A DNA stretch of 10,053 nt, taken from positions 1 to 10,053 of the forward strand of contig NZ_JAGKWP010000081.1 in NCBI RefSeq assembly GCF_021151785.1, written 5' to 3'. The notes below the pieces were generated by a model. The model had not been told where the DNA came from. It saw only the letters and a program-made list of their open reading frames with translations, and did not search any database. This stretch comes from Flavobacterium sp. GTDB taxonomy: Bacteria > Bacteroidota > Bacteroidia > Flavobacteriales > Flavobacteriaceae. A program made the translations under genes and the position numbers. Positions 1 through 6,744 of this stretch are shown in pieces; within the stretch, counting starts at the first letter, position 1, and every line of letters begins with the position of its first letter.

Positions 1-223
1 CAATTACATTATATCTTAAATTAATTTCTAATTCTTCATAAATTTTAGTGGTAATATAAGAAAAATTAATTCAATACCTTTTAATCTTATAACCAATATG
101 TTATGTGTTATTTCTTTAAAGTCTATTTTTTATTTCTATAAAATGAGAATTGAATTTATCCCAATCTTCAATATCTGAATAACAATCAGTAAGTACAAGA
201 TGGTAAAACGTATTTACATTCAT
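1..223 (-). pseudogene. possible frameshifted gene remnant, unrecognised
   Basis: This is a tentative call. An ATG at 223-221 opens a 35-codon minus-strand ORF (MNVNTFYHLVLTDCYSDIED...) that stops at 116-118. Protein-like sequence seems to continue in a second frame from position 120 down to about 65 (FKEITHNILVIRLKGIEL). It then continues in a third frame to the left edge (INFSYITTKIYEELEINLRY). Joined with two frame changes, these give a plausible soluble protein of about 70 residues that runs off the window. I do not recognise the family. It lies 41 nt downstream of the YHYH gene stop with no visible terminator between them. The alternative is that only the 35-codon ORF is real, or that the stretch is noncoding AT-rich DNA in which such readings occur by chance. 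No other feature is visible in 1-264. Confidence 0.25.
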
Positions 224-264
224 ATTGACTTTTTTTGCTTTATGGAACTTCTTTAATACGTTTC

Positions 265-1614
265 TTATTCAATAATCACTTTAGAAATTTTAGTTGAATT
301 TCCATTTGAAATTTTCACAAAATAAACACCTGAGTGCACGGTTTGAATATCTAAATAACTTAGTGTTTGCCCTTGATTTATTTTATTAGACAAAATTACT
401 TTTCCGTTCATATCAATCAAATCAATAGTACACTCTTTTTCAACAATAGCTCCAATTTGAATTATTATCAAATCAGAGGTTGGATTTGGAAATATAGTAA
501 TTTCAGATTGGTCTAAATCAAAATCTTGATTTACTAAGTTAGGTACATAATTTGTAGTATTTTCAGTGACAGAAGTTACTTTTCTGTTAGCATATACGCC
601 ATAATAAGTTGGTCCAATTATATAAGGATAAACTGAATTGTGATTCACATCAACTGTTGCAAAATAACAATATATTCCGCTTGGATATTCCGGAGTAACA
701 CAAAATCTTCCGTTGTGAACGTCCAAATAACTAGCATCTCCTGTGTGAGCTACATACTCATAATCTTCTTGAAAACTTCCTAATGGATAGGTCGTATTTA
801 CTGGAGGTCCTGCAGTAACAGTAGCACCACTTGCATTAGTTGTTCTAGTCGTAATATTTCTTAATTGGTAACTTGATTTCATTCTAACTATTCCACCTGT
901 TCCGTCAGCATTTGCATAAGCATAGGCACCATAAATTGGGTATCCATCATAAGCAAAGCCAAGTAATGGTGAATGTTGTGAAGCATTGATAACATACAAA
1001 CCATCAGCGTCATACAAATTACAAACGTTTGAAATTAAATTTAAATCGTTTTTAAAAGCAGATGGATTTTGATGATGGTGGTAATTAGTACCCGCTGGAT
1101 GTCCTTTAGAACAATCAAATCCTGCTCTTTCATACTTAATAGCATCTCTATTCCAAACGCCATCTCCTGCTCCTCCTAATGGACCACCCGCAAACGCTCC
1201 CGTAGAATTTTTCCAGCTTACAGCATCTGAATAATTAAATATTGCTACGCCATTAATAAAAACTCCTATATTTCCTAATCCTGTCGCAGTTGGTGTTCCT
1301 GTATTTGGAGTTGGAATCAAAGGAAACTTAAATATCGAATTCTGATTTCCAGCTTGATTCGGGTTACCGTCTAAATATGGTCCAACAGGATACGCTGGAA
1401 TTCCAGTTGCATTTACATAAACAAAATTAGCAGAATAGCGCACTTGTTGACAATTGACTAAAATACCATTAGAAATAGCCGTTGAATTTCCAGAAGTATA
1501 ATAGGTACCTGTAGTTGTGTTGTTTTGCAACCACTTCGTTATAGCTGGATTGGTTTGCGCAAATGCAGATTGTAACAAAACAAATGCTAAAAGATAAAAA
1601 AGATTATTTTTCAT
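265..1614 (-). CDS. secreted YHYH-domain protein with T9SS sorting tail
   Basis: This is a 449-residue secreted protein. Residues 1-19 are a Sec signal peptide ending AFA-Q. Residues about 50-340 match the YHYH domain in style: GNIGVFINGVAIFN (114-127), a His cluster at 178-181, HSPLLGFAYDGYPIYGAY (214-231), and LDVHNGRFCVTPEYPSGIYC (297-316). The signature here reads NYHHHQ rather than YHYH. Residues 372-449 form a type A T9SS C-terminal domain, with FPNPTSD (375-381), DMNGKV (401-406), the HSGVYFVKI segment (427-435) and a final KISKVIIE. The protein should therefore be exported and then moved across the outer membrane, to be released or anchored on the surface. The catalytic role of YHYH domains is not established. 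The His cluster suggests metal binding (inference). The start overlaps the end of the di-heme peroxidase gene by 11 nt, which indicates co-translation as the last gene of the operon. No clear terminator follows. Confidence 0.88.
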   Translation of the reverse strand: MKNNLFYLLAFVLLQSAFAQTNPAITKWLQNNTTTGTYYTSGNSTAISNGILVNCQQVRYSANFVYVNATGIPAYPVGPYLDGNPNQAGNQNSIFKFPLIPTPNTGTPTATGLGNIGVFINGVAIFNYSDAVSWKNSTGAFAGGPLGGAGDGVWNRDAIKYERAGFDCSKGHPAGTNYHHHQNPSAFKNDLNLISNVCNLYDADGLYVINASQHSPLLGFAYDGYPIYGAYAYANADGTGGIVRMKSSYQLRNITTRTTNASGATVTAGPPVNTTYPLGSFQEDYEYVAHTGDASYLDVHNGRFCVTPEYPSGIYCYFATVDVNHNSVYPYIIGPTYYGVYANRKVTSVTENTTNYVPNLVNQDFDLDQSEITIFPNPTSDLIIIQIGAIVEKECTIDLIDMNGKVILSNKINQGQTLSYLDIQTVHSGVYFVKISNGNSTKISKVIIE

Positions 1615-2659
1615 TATATTGGTTAGTTTTAGTTTTATTGTTAGGATAGCTATATTTTGGATTAAATAAAAATTCTTTATCCGTAAGAGTCAATAAAAAG
1701 GCAATTAAATCCTTTTTCTCATTCTCACTCAATCGAATTGGCTTTTGTAACTCTCTAGCCAATGTTCTTCGCTTTACTCTTCCATCAGTGTAAAAATTAA
1801 TGACTTCTTTTAATTTTTTAAAACGTCCATCATGCATGTACGGATAAGTAAATTCAATATTTCTTAAGGTTGGCACTCTAAAATTAAAACTATCTTTAGG
1901 ATTTTGAGTAATCGTAACCCTTCCATAATCTTTATAGTCGGTGTCCAAAGGCAAACCATTATCTGCAAAACTATTGTTGGTTAACATTGGTTCATTATGA
2001 CACGTTACACAATTTCTTTTAAATAATTCATATCCATTCTTTTCTTGCGAAGAGAAAAACACGTCTTTTTCATGTCGCATTACTTTATCATACTTTGAAT
2101 TATAAGTCACTAAACTCACGGTGTATTGTGAAATTGCTTTTAATAAATTCTTTGTCGTTGCCACACTATCTCCAAAAACATTATAAAACATCTTTTGATA
2201 GTGTTTCGATTGATTGATTTTTTTTAAAACATTAACCAACGCATTATCCATTTCTAATGGATTAGTAATTGGATTAATGGGTTGTGTTTCTAAACTTATC
2301 ACGCCTCCGTCCCAATGAAATAATTTTGTCCAAGCTAAATTCATAATTGACATAGCATTGCGAGTTCCTATTCTACCTTCAATACCATGACTCAAAGCAT
2401 GATCAGTATGAGCAAAACCAGTATATTGTAAATGACAACTTGCACAAGAAATAGTACTATCTCTAGACAATATAGGGTCATAAAACAATTTTCTTCCTAA
2501 CTCAAATCCTTGCTCTGACAAAGGATTCTTTTTAAAATCATACACCGGCTTGGGCCAACCTTTTGGCACATAAAATTCTTTGTAACCTGAACTTTTCCAT
2601 GAAAAAAGAAAAATGCAAATTAGTGTAATAACAAACAATATGAGTCTTCTTTTATTCAA
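1604..2659 (-). CDS. di-heme cytochrome c peroxidase / MauG family, MbnH-like
   Basis: This is a membrane-anchored or secreted di-heme protein of the CcpA/MauG family. Numbered from the upstream TTG at 2695 (363 residues), heme-binding motifs are CASCH (84-88) and CVTCH (229-233). Family motifs include GRKLFYDPILSRD (67-79), GTRNAMSIMNLAW (110-122), FHWDGG (126-131) and PYMHDGRFKKLKEVINFY (285-302), where Met287 is a candidate axial ligand. I favour the TTG at 2659, whose frame overlaps the MbnP stop (TTGAATAA). It gives MNKRR followed by one hydrophobic segment, a clean signal or anchor. The first TTG (2695) adds 12 residues (MKWLNVIKICLQ) that read as out-of-frame MbnP sequence. Neither start has a good Shine-Dalgarno. 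The adjacent MbnP gene identifies the likely role: MbnH enzymes oxidise a tryptophan of MbnP to kynurenine. A plain H2O2-reducing peroxidase is the alternative. Confidence 0.9.
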   Translation of the reverse strand: MNKRRLILFVITLICIFLFSWKSSGYKEFYVPKGWPKPVYDFKKNPLSEQGFELGRKLFYDPILSRDSTISCASCHLQYTGFAHTDHALSHGIEGRIGTRNAMSIMNLAWTKLFHWDGGVISLETQPINPITNPLEMDNALVNVLKKINQSKHYQKMFYNVFGDSVATTKNLLKAISQYTVSLVTYNSKYDKVMRHEKDVFFSSQEKNGYELFKRNCVTCHNEPMLTNNSFADNGLPLDTDYKDYGRVTITQNPKDSFNFRVPTLRNIEFTYPYMHDGRFKKLKEVINFYTDGRVKRRTLARELQKPIRLSENEKKDLIAFLLTLTDKEFLFNPKYSYPNNKTKTNQYNEK

Positions 2660-3356
2660 TTGTAAACATATTTTTATAACATTTAGCCATTTCAATAGCT
2701 TTTTTTCCAGGAATCATCAAAGAATTATTTTCTTTCAAAGCGACGTTACTCAACCACTTATTCAAATCCACTTTTAGATGAATGGTTTCGGCATTTTCTG
2801 GCATAACCAAACTCATTTCCTGCAAGGCATTTTGTTGTGGCAAATAGCCTCCAATATGAAACTGAAACTCTTTTTTAACTGATTTGCAACTGGAACTTTT
2901 GCCTTCCAATTTCATATTGATATAACCTGAATTCCAAGCCCAATACATTCCAAGCGCTGGATCTAAATCACCATCTAAATTTCCAGAAACATTGGTTAAA
3001 CTATCAATTCCTATTTGGAAATAGATACGTTTCATTTTCAAATCTGGTGTTTGTTTTAATTGAAACGAAAGGGTTTCTAAACGTTCTACATCAATTAAAC
3101 GAACAGATTGTTTGTCTTTAAAACGTGTTCCATCTTCATATTCTACAACCAAATTTGATATATAAAATTTTAATGTTGTAATCGAAACCGTATCGTTAGT
3201 ATCCGTATTATATTTTGTCGTATTCAAAACCAAAGCCTCAGTATTGAACATTGGTTTTATTATAAATTGAATGTTTTTCTTTCCTGAAGCAATCTGAAAA
3301 GAAAGACAAAACAATGCAACAATTATAGTAAATAATAATACTAACTTTCTACACAT
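2652..3356 (-). CDS. MbnP-like periplasmic copper-binding protein
   Basis: This is a 234-residue exported protein of the MbnP family. Residues 1-23 are a signal peptide; the mature chain begins near GKKNIQ. Family features are visible in order: the strand FIIKPMFNTEALVLN (31-45), SITTLKFYISNLVVE (58-72), FQIGIDSLTNVSG (113-125), GMYWAWNSGYINMKLEG (136-152), FHIGGY (166-171), VDLNKWL (196-202), and a C-terminal MIPGKKAIEMAKCYKNMF (214-231). W139 and W141 in the WAWNSGY segment, and W201, are candidates for oxidation to kynurenine. In characterised systems the partner di-heme enzyme carries this out and copper binding depends on it; which Trp is used here cannot be told from sequence. Two Cys (157, 226) lie outside the signal peptide. 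The gene starts 3 nt after the Spy-like gene and overlaps the MbnH-like gene, so the pair is translationally coupled. Confidence 0.85.
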   Translation of the reverse strand: MCRKLVLLFTIIVALFCLSFQIASGKKNIQFIIKPMFNTEALVLNTTKYNTDTNDTVSITTLKFYISNLVVEYEDGTRFKDKQSVRLIDVERLETLSFQLKQTPDLKMKRIYFQIGIDSLTNVSGNLDGDLDPALGMYWAWNSGYINMKLEGKSSSCKSVKKEFQFHIGGYLPQQNALQEMSLVMPENAETIHLKVDLNKWLSNVALKENNSLMIPGKKAIEMAKCYKNMFTIE

Positions 3357-3359
3357 AAT

Positions 3360-3854
3360 TTAGGGTCTTGGTGGCGACGGTCCATCTTCTCCTCCTGGTG
3401 GACATTGCCCATCTCTAGGTGGTTTTGGCGCCATCATTCTAGCTGCTTCACCGATAATTTCATCAAATTTTTTCTTTTGATTTTCATCACAAATAGCTCT
3501 CACTTTTTGAAAATGAATGAACGTTCCTAATTCTTCTTTTTCTCTGATTTTTAACAGTTCTGAAATGGCATTTTTAATAGCAACCGAATCAACAGTAGCA
3601 TTTTTAAGCAAGTTGAAATAAGCATCATGTTTTTCTTTATTCTCTTTACTTAAAGATTGTCTTTGTTCTCTATGCTCGTCTCTTAACACTGCAAATTGCT
3701 CTTTTTGCTTATCGGTAAAATGCAATTCTTTTGCAAAAAAATCACCGATATTGCCTTTAGGTTGCGGCCTATTAAACCACATAAAAGCAATGGTACTAAT
3801 GTTGATAAATAACAAAAGGATGATTATTACTTTTAAAAATTTAGTATTGTTCAT
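3360..3854 (-). CDS. Spy/CnrX-like membrane-anchored metal or stress sensor protein
   Basis: This 164-residue protein has one N-terminal transmembrane segment (about 8-27) and an all-helical periplasmic part (38-140). Two LTxxQ-like motifs mark the Spy/CpxP/CnrX/ZraP helical-hairpin fold: HFTDKQKEQFAVLRDEH (45-61) and ICDENQKKKFDEII (121-134). Histidines at 45, 61, 76 and 114 could bind metal. The tail (143-164) is rich in Pro and Gly and contains a single Cys (151); it is probably disordered. Proteins of this type act as periplasmic chaperones, or as metal sensors that control an anti-sigma factor, as CnrX does for CnrY/CnrH. Its position after a sigma factor and a one-TM anti-sigma-like gene, and before copper-protein genes, favours the sensor role (inference). 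The start ATG at 3854 follows a 90-nt gap; the stop lies 3 nt before the MbnP start. Confidence 0.75.
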   Translation of the reverse strand: MNNTKFLKVIIILLLFINISTIAFMWFNRPQPKGNIGDFFAKELHFTDKQKEQFAVLRDEHREQRQSLSKENKEKHDAYFNLLKNATVDSVAIKNAISELLKIREKEELGTFIHFQKVRAICDENQKKKFDEIIGEAARMMAPKPPRDGQCPPGGEDGPSPPRP

Positions 3855-3870
3855 GATTCTATTTTTAAAA

Positions 3871-3895
3871 CATTAAGACATTAAGATTCATTAAG
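3871..3895. repeat. three CATTAAG direct repeats
   Basis: CATTAAG occurs at 3871-3877, 3879-3885 and 3889-3895, in the gap just upstream of the Spy-like gene start. On the transcribed strand this reads as repeated CTTAATG. It may be a binding site, a 5' leader element, or a simple low-complexity intergenic repeat. No promoter match to TAnnTTTG was found beside it. Confidence 0.5.
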
Positions 3896-3944
3896 GAACT
3901 TTAAATACTTAACTTATAATTTCACTCTATTTTCTATCCAAGAA

Positions 3945-4226
3945 TTAATAATCACTTGAAAAATATTCTTTGTAAACTACATTTTTGTCATCCCTTGCCA
4001 CATAGTTTTTAGAACTCTCGGAATACTGTGTAATTGTAATCAAATTCACCGCCAAAAGAACCAATATACAAGCTGCAATCATCCATTTTTGAGATGCAGT
4101 CATAACAATTTCTTTTTGTCTTGAGTGATTTAGCAAAGCATTGTTGAGAGACAACGGCACTTCTACACGTTGTATTCCGTCTAGTGAGTTTAGGGTTTCT
4201 TCTATCCAATTTTCTTTTGCATTCAT
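3945..4226 (-). CDS. small one-TM anti-sigma-like protein
   Basis: This is a 93-residue protein. Residues 1-45 are hydrophilic and predicted cytoplasmic, with NWIEETLNSLDGIQRVEVP (6-24), a stretch resembling the N-terminal segment of short anti-sigma-like proteins that follow ECF sigma genes in Bacteroidota. A single transmembrane helix spans about 48-66 (KWMIAACILVLLAVNLITI), followed by a short periplasmic tail (67-93) rich in charged and aromatic residues. The gene starts 36 nt after the sigma factor stop, on the same strand. The likely job is to hold the sigma factor at the membrane and release it on a signal, perhaps received from the Spy-like protein encoded next. No zinc-binding anti-sigma (ZAS) His/Cys motif is visible, so the call rests on size, topology and context rather than on a clear domain. 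Confidence 0.65.
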   Translation of the reverse strand: MNAKENWIEETLNSLDGIQRVEVPLSLNNALLNHSRQKEIVMTASQKWMIAACILVLLAVNLITITQYSESSKNYVARDDKNVVYKEYFSSDY

Positions 4227-4262
4227 ATTTGTATAGATGTTATTTGTTTTAAAAACTTGCGC

Positions 4263-4841
4263 TTATTTTTCATTTTCTTCATAATAAGTAGCTAAATGCT
4301 TCTTCAAATTTTGTTTAGCACGAAACAACAACGATTCTACAGATGATAATGAAACTTTCATAATACCCGCAATTTCATTGTAGCTCACTTGATCTAACTT
4401 GTGTAAAACATAAGCGGTTCGTTGTTGTTCTGGCAACAAATCAATCGCTTTAAAAAGAATTTTTGCAAGCTCTTGTTGTTCTAATTGAACGCCTGGATGA
4501 ACAAAATCGGTATGATTTTCAAGTGCTTTCTCTCCATCAGAAGTAAAAATTGACTTAAAAACACCCAACCTTTTTTTACGTTGCTTCTTTCGGATAAATT
4601 CCAAACATTTATTCACCGATATTCTATAAATCCAAGTAGATAAGGAAGATTCTTCTTTAAATAAACCAATATTCAAATGAATGGTGATGAAAATTTCTTG
4701 TGTCACGTCTTCCGCATCTTCCATGTTTTGAAGCATCCCGACACAAGTGTTGTACACTTTTTTGGAAAATAAATCTACCAACAATTGGAACGCTTTTTCG
4801 TCGTTCTTTTTTAATTGTTGTATGAATTCTTTTTCTTCCAA
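4263..4841 (-). CDS. ECF (sigma-70 family) RNA polymerase sigma factor
   Basis: This 192-residue protein has the two-domain layout of an ECF sigma factor. Region 2 spans about 17-92, with EDAEDVTQEIFITIHLNI (41-58) as the core-binding and -10-recognition part, followed by SLSTWIYRISVNKCLEFIRK (66-85). Region 4 spans about 130-184, with LPEQQRTAYVLHKLDQVSY (136-154) and the helix-turn-helix EIAGIMKVSLSSVESLLFRA (156-175). There is no sigma region 1.1 or 3. The start must be the TTG at 4841 or a rarer codon nearby, because an in-frame TAA lies two codons upstream and the next Met is residue 36. The weak start may keep synthesis low. It heads the metal-handling gene run and is followed by its probable anti-sigma partner. 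ECF operons are usually self-activated; I could not identify its target promoter sequence. Confidence 0.93.
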   Translation of the reverse strand: MEEKEFIQQLKKNDEKAFQLLVDLFSKKVYNTCVGMLQNMEDAEDVTQEIFITIHLNIGLFKEESSLSTWIYRISVNKCLEFIRKKQRKKRLGVFKSIFTSDGEKALENHTDFVHPGVQLEQQELAKILFKAIDLLPEQQRTAYVLHKLDQVSYNEIAGIMKVSLSSVESLLFRAKQNLKKHLATYYEENEK

Positions 4842-4942
4842 AGGCTTTTATGGTATTTAGATGTTCTTTGGGTAAAAAACTTGCGTCAAGATAGTAATTT
4901 AATAATAAATGTTCTTTTTTGCCTTATAGATTGAACGTGGTT

Positions 4943-5476
4943 TTAATTGATATAAATATTAACCTTAGTTAATTCACGCCTTTGATCGCCTCCATAATCG
5001 ACATTTTCACTGTCGCTATATCTTTCCATTGTTTCATAAAGTTCATAATCTCGTTGGCCTTTACGAAATTTTTCTACAAGGATGTTATATTTTCCGTTCT
5101 TTAACGGACAGTCTGCAAACATAAAATCAACTTCACCTGTTTTGATATGCGCTCGGCGGATTAGTATTCGCAGTTGGTTCTTGATTTGTGAATTTGGATA
5201 ACAATAATCAGAAGAGTAAGTTGTGATAATCAATTTCCCATCTTGAGTTTTTGAAAGGGCACTTTCTGTATGTTCGTGTCCAATTATTTTTCCTGTTTTT
5301 ACATGTGAAGCAATTGTATTTGTAGCGGATGTATTGAATGCAGTATCAGTAAAGAACCTATACGAATACTTTTTTACATTCACGTTCTTTAACGTTATGA
5401 CCAGTTCACAGCTTGGGTCTTGACCAAAAGCATGATAAGAAAAAAGTAAAAGTAAAGTGGAAAGGATTAATCTCAT
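4943..5476 (-). CDS. secreted protein of unknown function
   Basis: This is a 177-residue protein with a clear Sec signal peptide (1-18, ending YHAFG-Q), so the mature chain is periplasmic or surface-exposed. There is no lipobox. The mature part contains three Cys (23, 92 and 122) and is otherwise polar and beta-rich in appearance. Recognisable stretches are CELVITLKNVNVKKYSY (23-39), GKLIITTYSSDYCYPN (80-95) and FMFADCPLKNGKYNILVEKF (117-136). The C-terminus carries many charged residues (MERYSDSENVDYGGDQRREL) and ends in a short strand, KVNIYIN. I do not recognise a family. It is encoded 101 nt upstream of the sigma factor on the same strand with no terminator visible between them, so co-transcription with the sigma operon is possible. 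It is separated from the gene before it by a strong terminator, so its own promoter should lie in 5477-5549. Confidence 0.75.
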   Translation of the reverse strand: MRLILSTLLLLFSYHAFGQDPSCELVITLKNVNVKKYSYRFFTDTAFNTSATNTIASHVKTGKIIGHEHTESALSKTQDGKLIITTYSSDYCYPNSQIKNQLRILIRRAHIKTGEVDFMFADCPLKNGKYNILVEKFRKGQRDYELYETMERYSDSENVDYGGDQRRELTKVNIYIN

Positions 5477-5549
5477 TTTTTTGTCTAGTTATGGTGTGAG
5501 TTTGCTAATTAAGCGGACTTATTTGGTTTAAATTTGATTTTCTTTTCAT

Positions 5550-5581
5550 AAAAATACCCCCAAGCGTTTAATCTGGGGGTA
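5550..5581 (-). terminator. Rho-independent terminator of the SIMPL-like gene
   Basis: A perfect 8-bp GC-rich stem is formed by TACCCCCA (5555-5562) and TGGGGGTA (5574-5581) with an 11-nt loop. On the minus strand it is followed by a T run (A5550-5554 on the given strand). It lies 6 nt past the stop of the minus-strand gene at 5588. Confidence 0.88.
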
Positions 5582-5587
5582 GTGTAA

Positions 5588-6583
5588 TTATAAAGCCAGT
5601 GGTTTGATGTCTCCAGCCGCCGTAATAATGTAATAGCGATTGTTTCTTATAATGGTATTTTTAGGTAATTGATCTTCCCTTAATTTAATACGTATGGTCA
5701 AATCATAAAAAATTTGAATAGTAGGTTCAGTAATATCCGCATTAACAACAAAAGTATGCGATTTAGCTAGTGCGGCATCATAAAATTGAGTTGTGTTTTT
5801 TTTGATTTGATTTACTTGTGAATCAGGGGCAAAGTTAATCGCTGCCTGACTGTAAGCACTATACGATTTATAACTTTCCATCGGATAGGTTGTAGCATAA
5901 CCTTCTACTAATGTTTTCTCTTTTTTAAACAAATCCATATTCATAATTGCCGAATAATTGGTTAACATTTGTTTATATTCCTCAGAAGCCTTCATTTGTA
6001 ACACATCTCGAATATGATCTAAATTAGTCGTTACATAATCTACTTTAGCTAAATCATAAATTTCTTGTTTCGCGCAAATGGACATAATTTTGTTCAAATC
6101 GTTTGTGTTTTTGTACTTAATGATTAAATTCTTTTTCAATTCAAACCCCGATGGTTTTTCGTTATACGTTTTAGGATTAAACAATTTTTTTTGCACTTCA
6201 TAATCATAAGAAGGAATAAACGAAATTAAATCAATCACAACTTCAATTTCTGGATTAAAGGCTTTAATGTCTTTCATAACTTGTTCCATTCGTTCATCCA
6301 TTAAAAGGGTTACTTCTTCAGCTGTTTTACCCACTTGTAAAATACTAAAAACGGCACGCTGACTAGTCGCCTTTTCATTGTAGATGCCTTTAATTTGAAT
6401 GACCATCTCCGTGTCTGAACTGTAGGAGGTCGTAATAGTGTTTACGGTTGGGTTTTGATACTGATTTTGATAATTATAGTTTCCACTTGCCGCTTCTTTT
6501 GTATTTACGTTTCCTGAATGTTGCGCCAATAAGCTAGAACCAACTAGTGCAAAAGCTCCTAATAAAAAATGTTTTGTTTTCAT
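5588..6583 (-). CDS. secreted SIMPL-domain (DUF541-like) protein
   Basis: This 331-residue exported protein has a signal peptide at 1-20 (ending LLA-Q) and then a short Asn/Gln/Tyr-rich linker (21-50). Residues about 55-240 look like a SIMPL/DUF541 domain. There is an early beta strand (TEMVIQIKGIYNEKAT, 58-73) and a helix with regularly spaced charged residues (EEVTLLMDERMEQVMKDIKA, 89-108). Next come a strand pair with a tyrosine-rich turn (ISFIPSYDYEV) and GFELKKNLIIKYKNTNDLNKIM, followed by a long helix with DVLQMKASEEYKQML. SIMPL proteins are envelope proteins with mostly unknown biochemistry; some are linked to oxidative stress or to outer-membrane protein assembly. The C-terminal 90 residues may be a lineage-specific extension. 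It is transcribed divergently from the plus-strand operon through a shared control region and has its own terminator. Confidence 0.68.
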   Translation of the reverse strand: MKTKHFLLGAFALVGSSLLAQHSGNVNTKEAASGNYNYQNQYQNPTVNTITTSYSSDTEMVIQIKGIYNEKATSQRAVFSILQVGKTAEEVTLLMDERMEQVMKDIKAFNPEIEVVIDLISFIPSYDYEVQKKLFNPKTYNEKPSGFELKKNLIIKYKNTNDLNKIMSICAKQEIYDLAKVDYVTTNLDHIRDVLQMKASEEYKQMLTNYSAIMNMDLFKKEKTLVEGYATTYPMESYKSYSAYSQAAINFAPDSQVNQIKKNTTQFYDAALAKSHTFVVNADITEPTIQIFYDLTIRIKLREDQLPKNTIIRNNRYYIITAAGDIKPLAL

Positions 6584-6611
6584 TGTTATCTGTTTTTAAA
6601 GTTTGATGCAG

Positions 6612-6619
6612 CAAACCTA
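6612..6619 (-). promoter_or_regulatory. Bacteroidota -7 promoter element for the SIMPL-like gene
   Basis: On the minus strand the sequence reads TAGGTTTG, an exact match to the Bacteroidota -7 element TAnnTTTG, 28 nt upstream of the start codon at 6583. The -33 element is not clear: no TTTG sits at the expected distance. A transcription start near 6605 would give a short leader of about 20 nt. Confidence 0.6.
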
Positions 6620-6662
6620 GAATGAATGGTAAAAATAACTTGGGTAAAACCGCTGTAGCCTT

Positions 6663-6744
6663 ACTGTAAAGTTTTTTCAGTACATTTACAGTCGATTTAC
6701 AGTGAAGAAAAACGAAAAGAAAACGACATTTACACCTAGTAAAT
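6663..6744. promoter_or_regulatory. cluster of TTTACA boxes between divergent genes
   Basis: ATTTACAGT occurs twice as direct repeats at 6684-6692 and 6695-6703, with start points 11 bp apart (one helical turn). ATTTACA occurs again at 6728-6734. An inverted copy, ACTGTAAA, lies at 6663-6670. The last box also forms a 6-bp inverted repeat with GTAAAT (6739-6744), ending just before the plus-strand ATG. Phasing and placement between two divergent genes suggest an operator, but no regulator is known for it. Confidence 0.5.

Noticed and set aside
4009..4209. 66-codon minus-strand ORF inside the anti-sigma-like gene
   Set aside because: Overlaps the 93-residue gene in another frame; that gene has a sensible TM topology and operon position, while this one does not.
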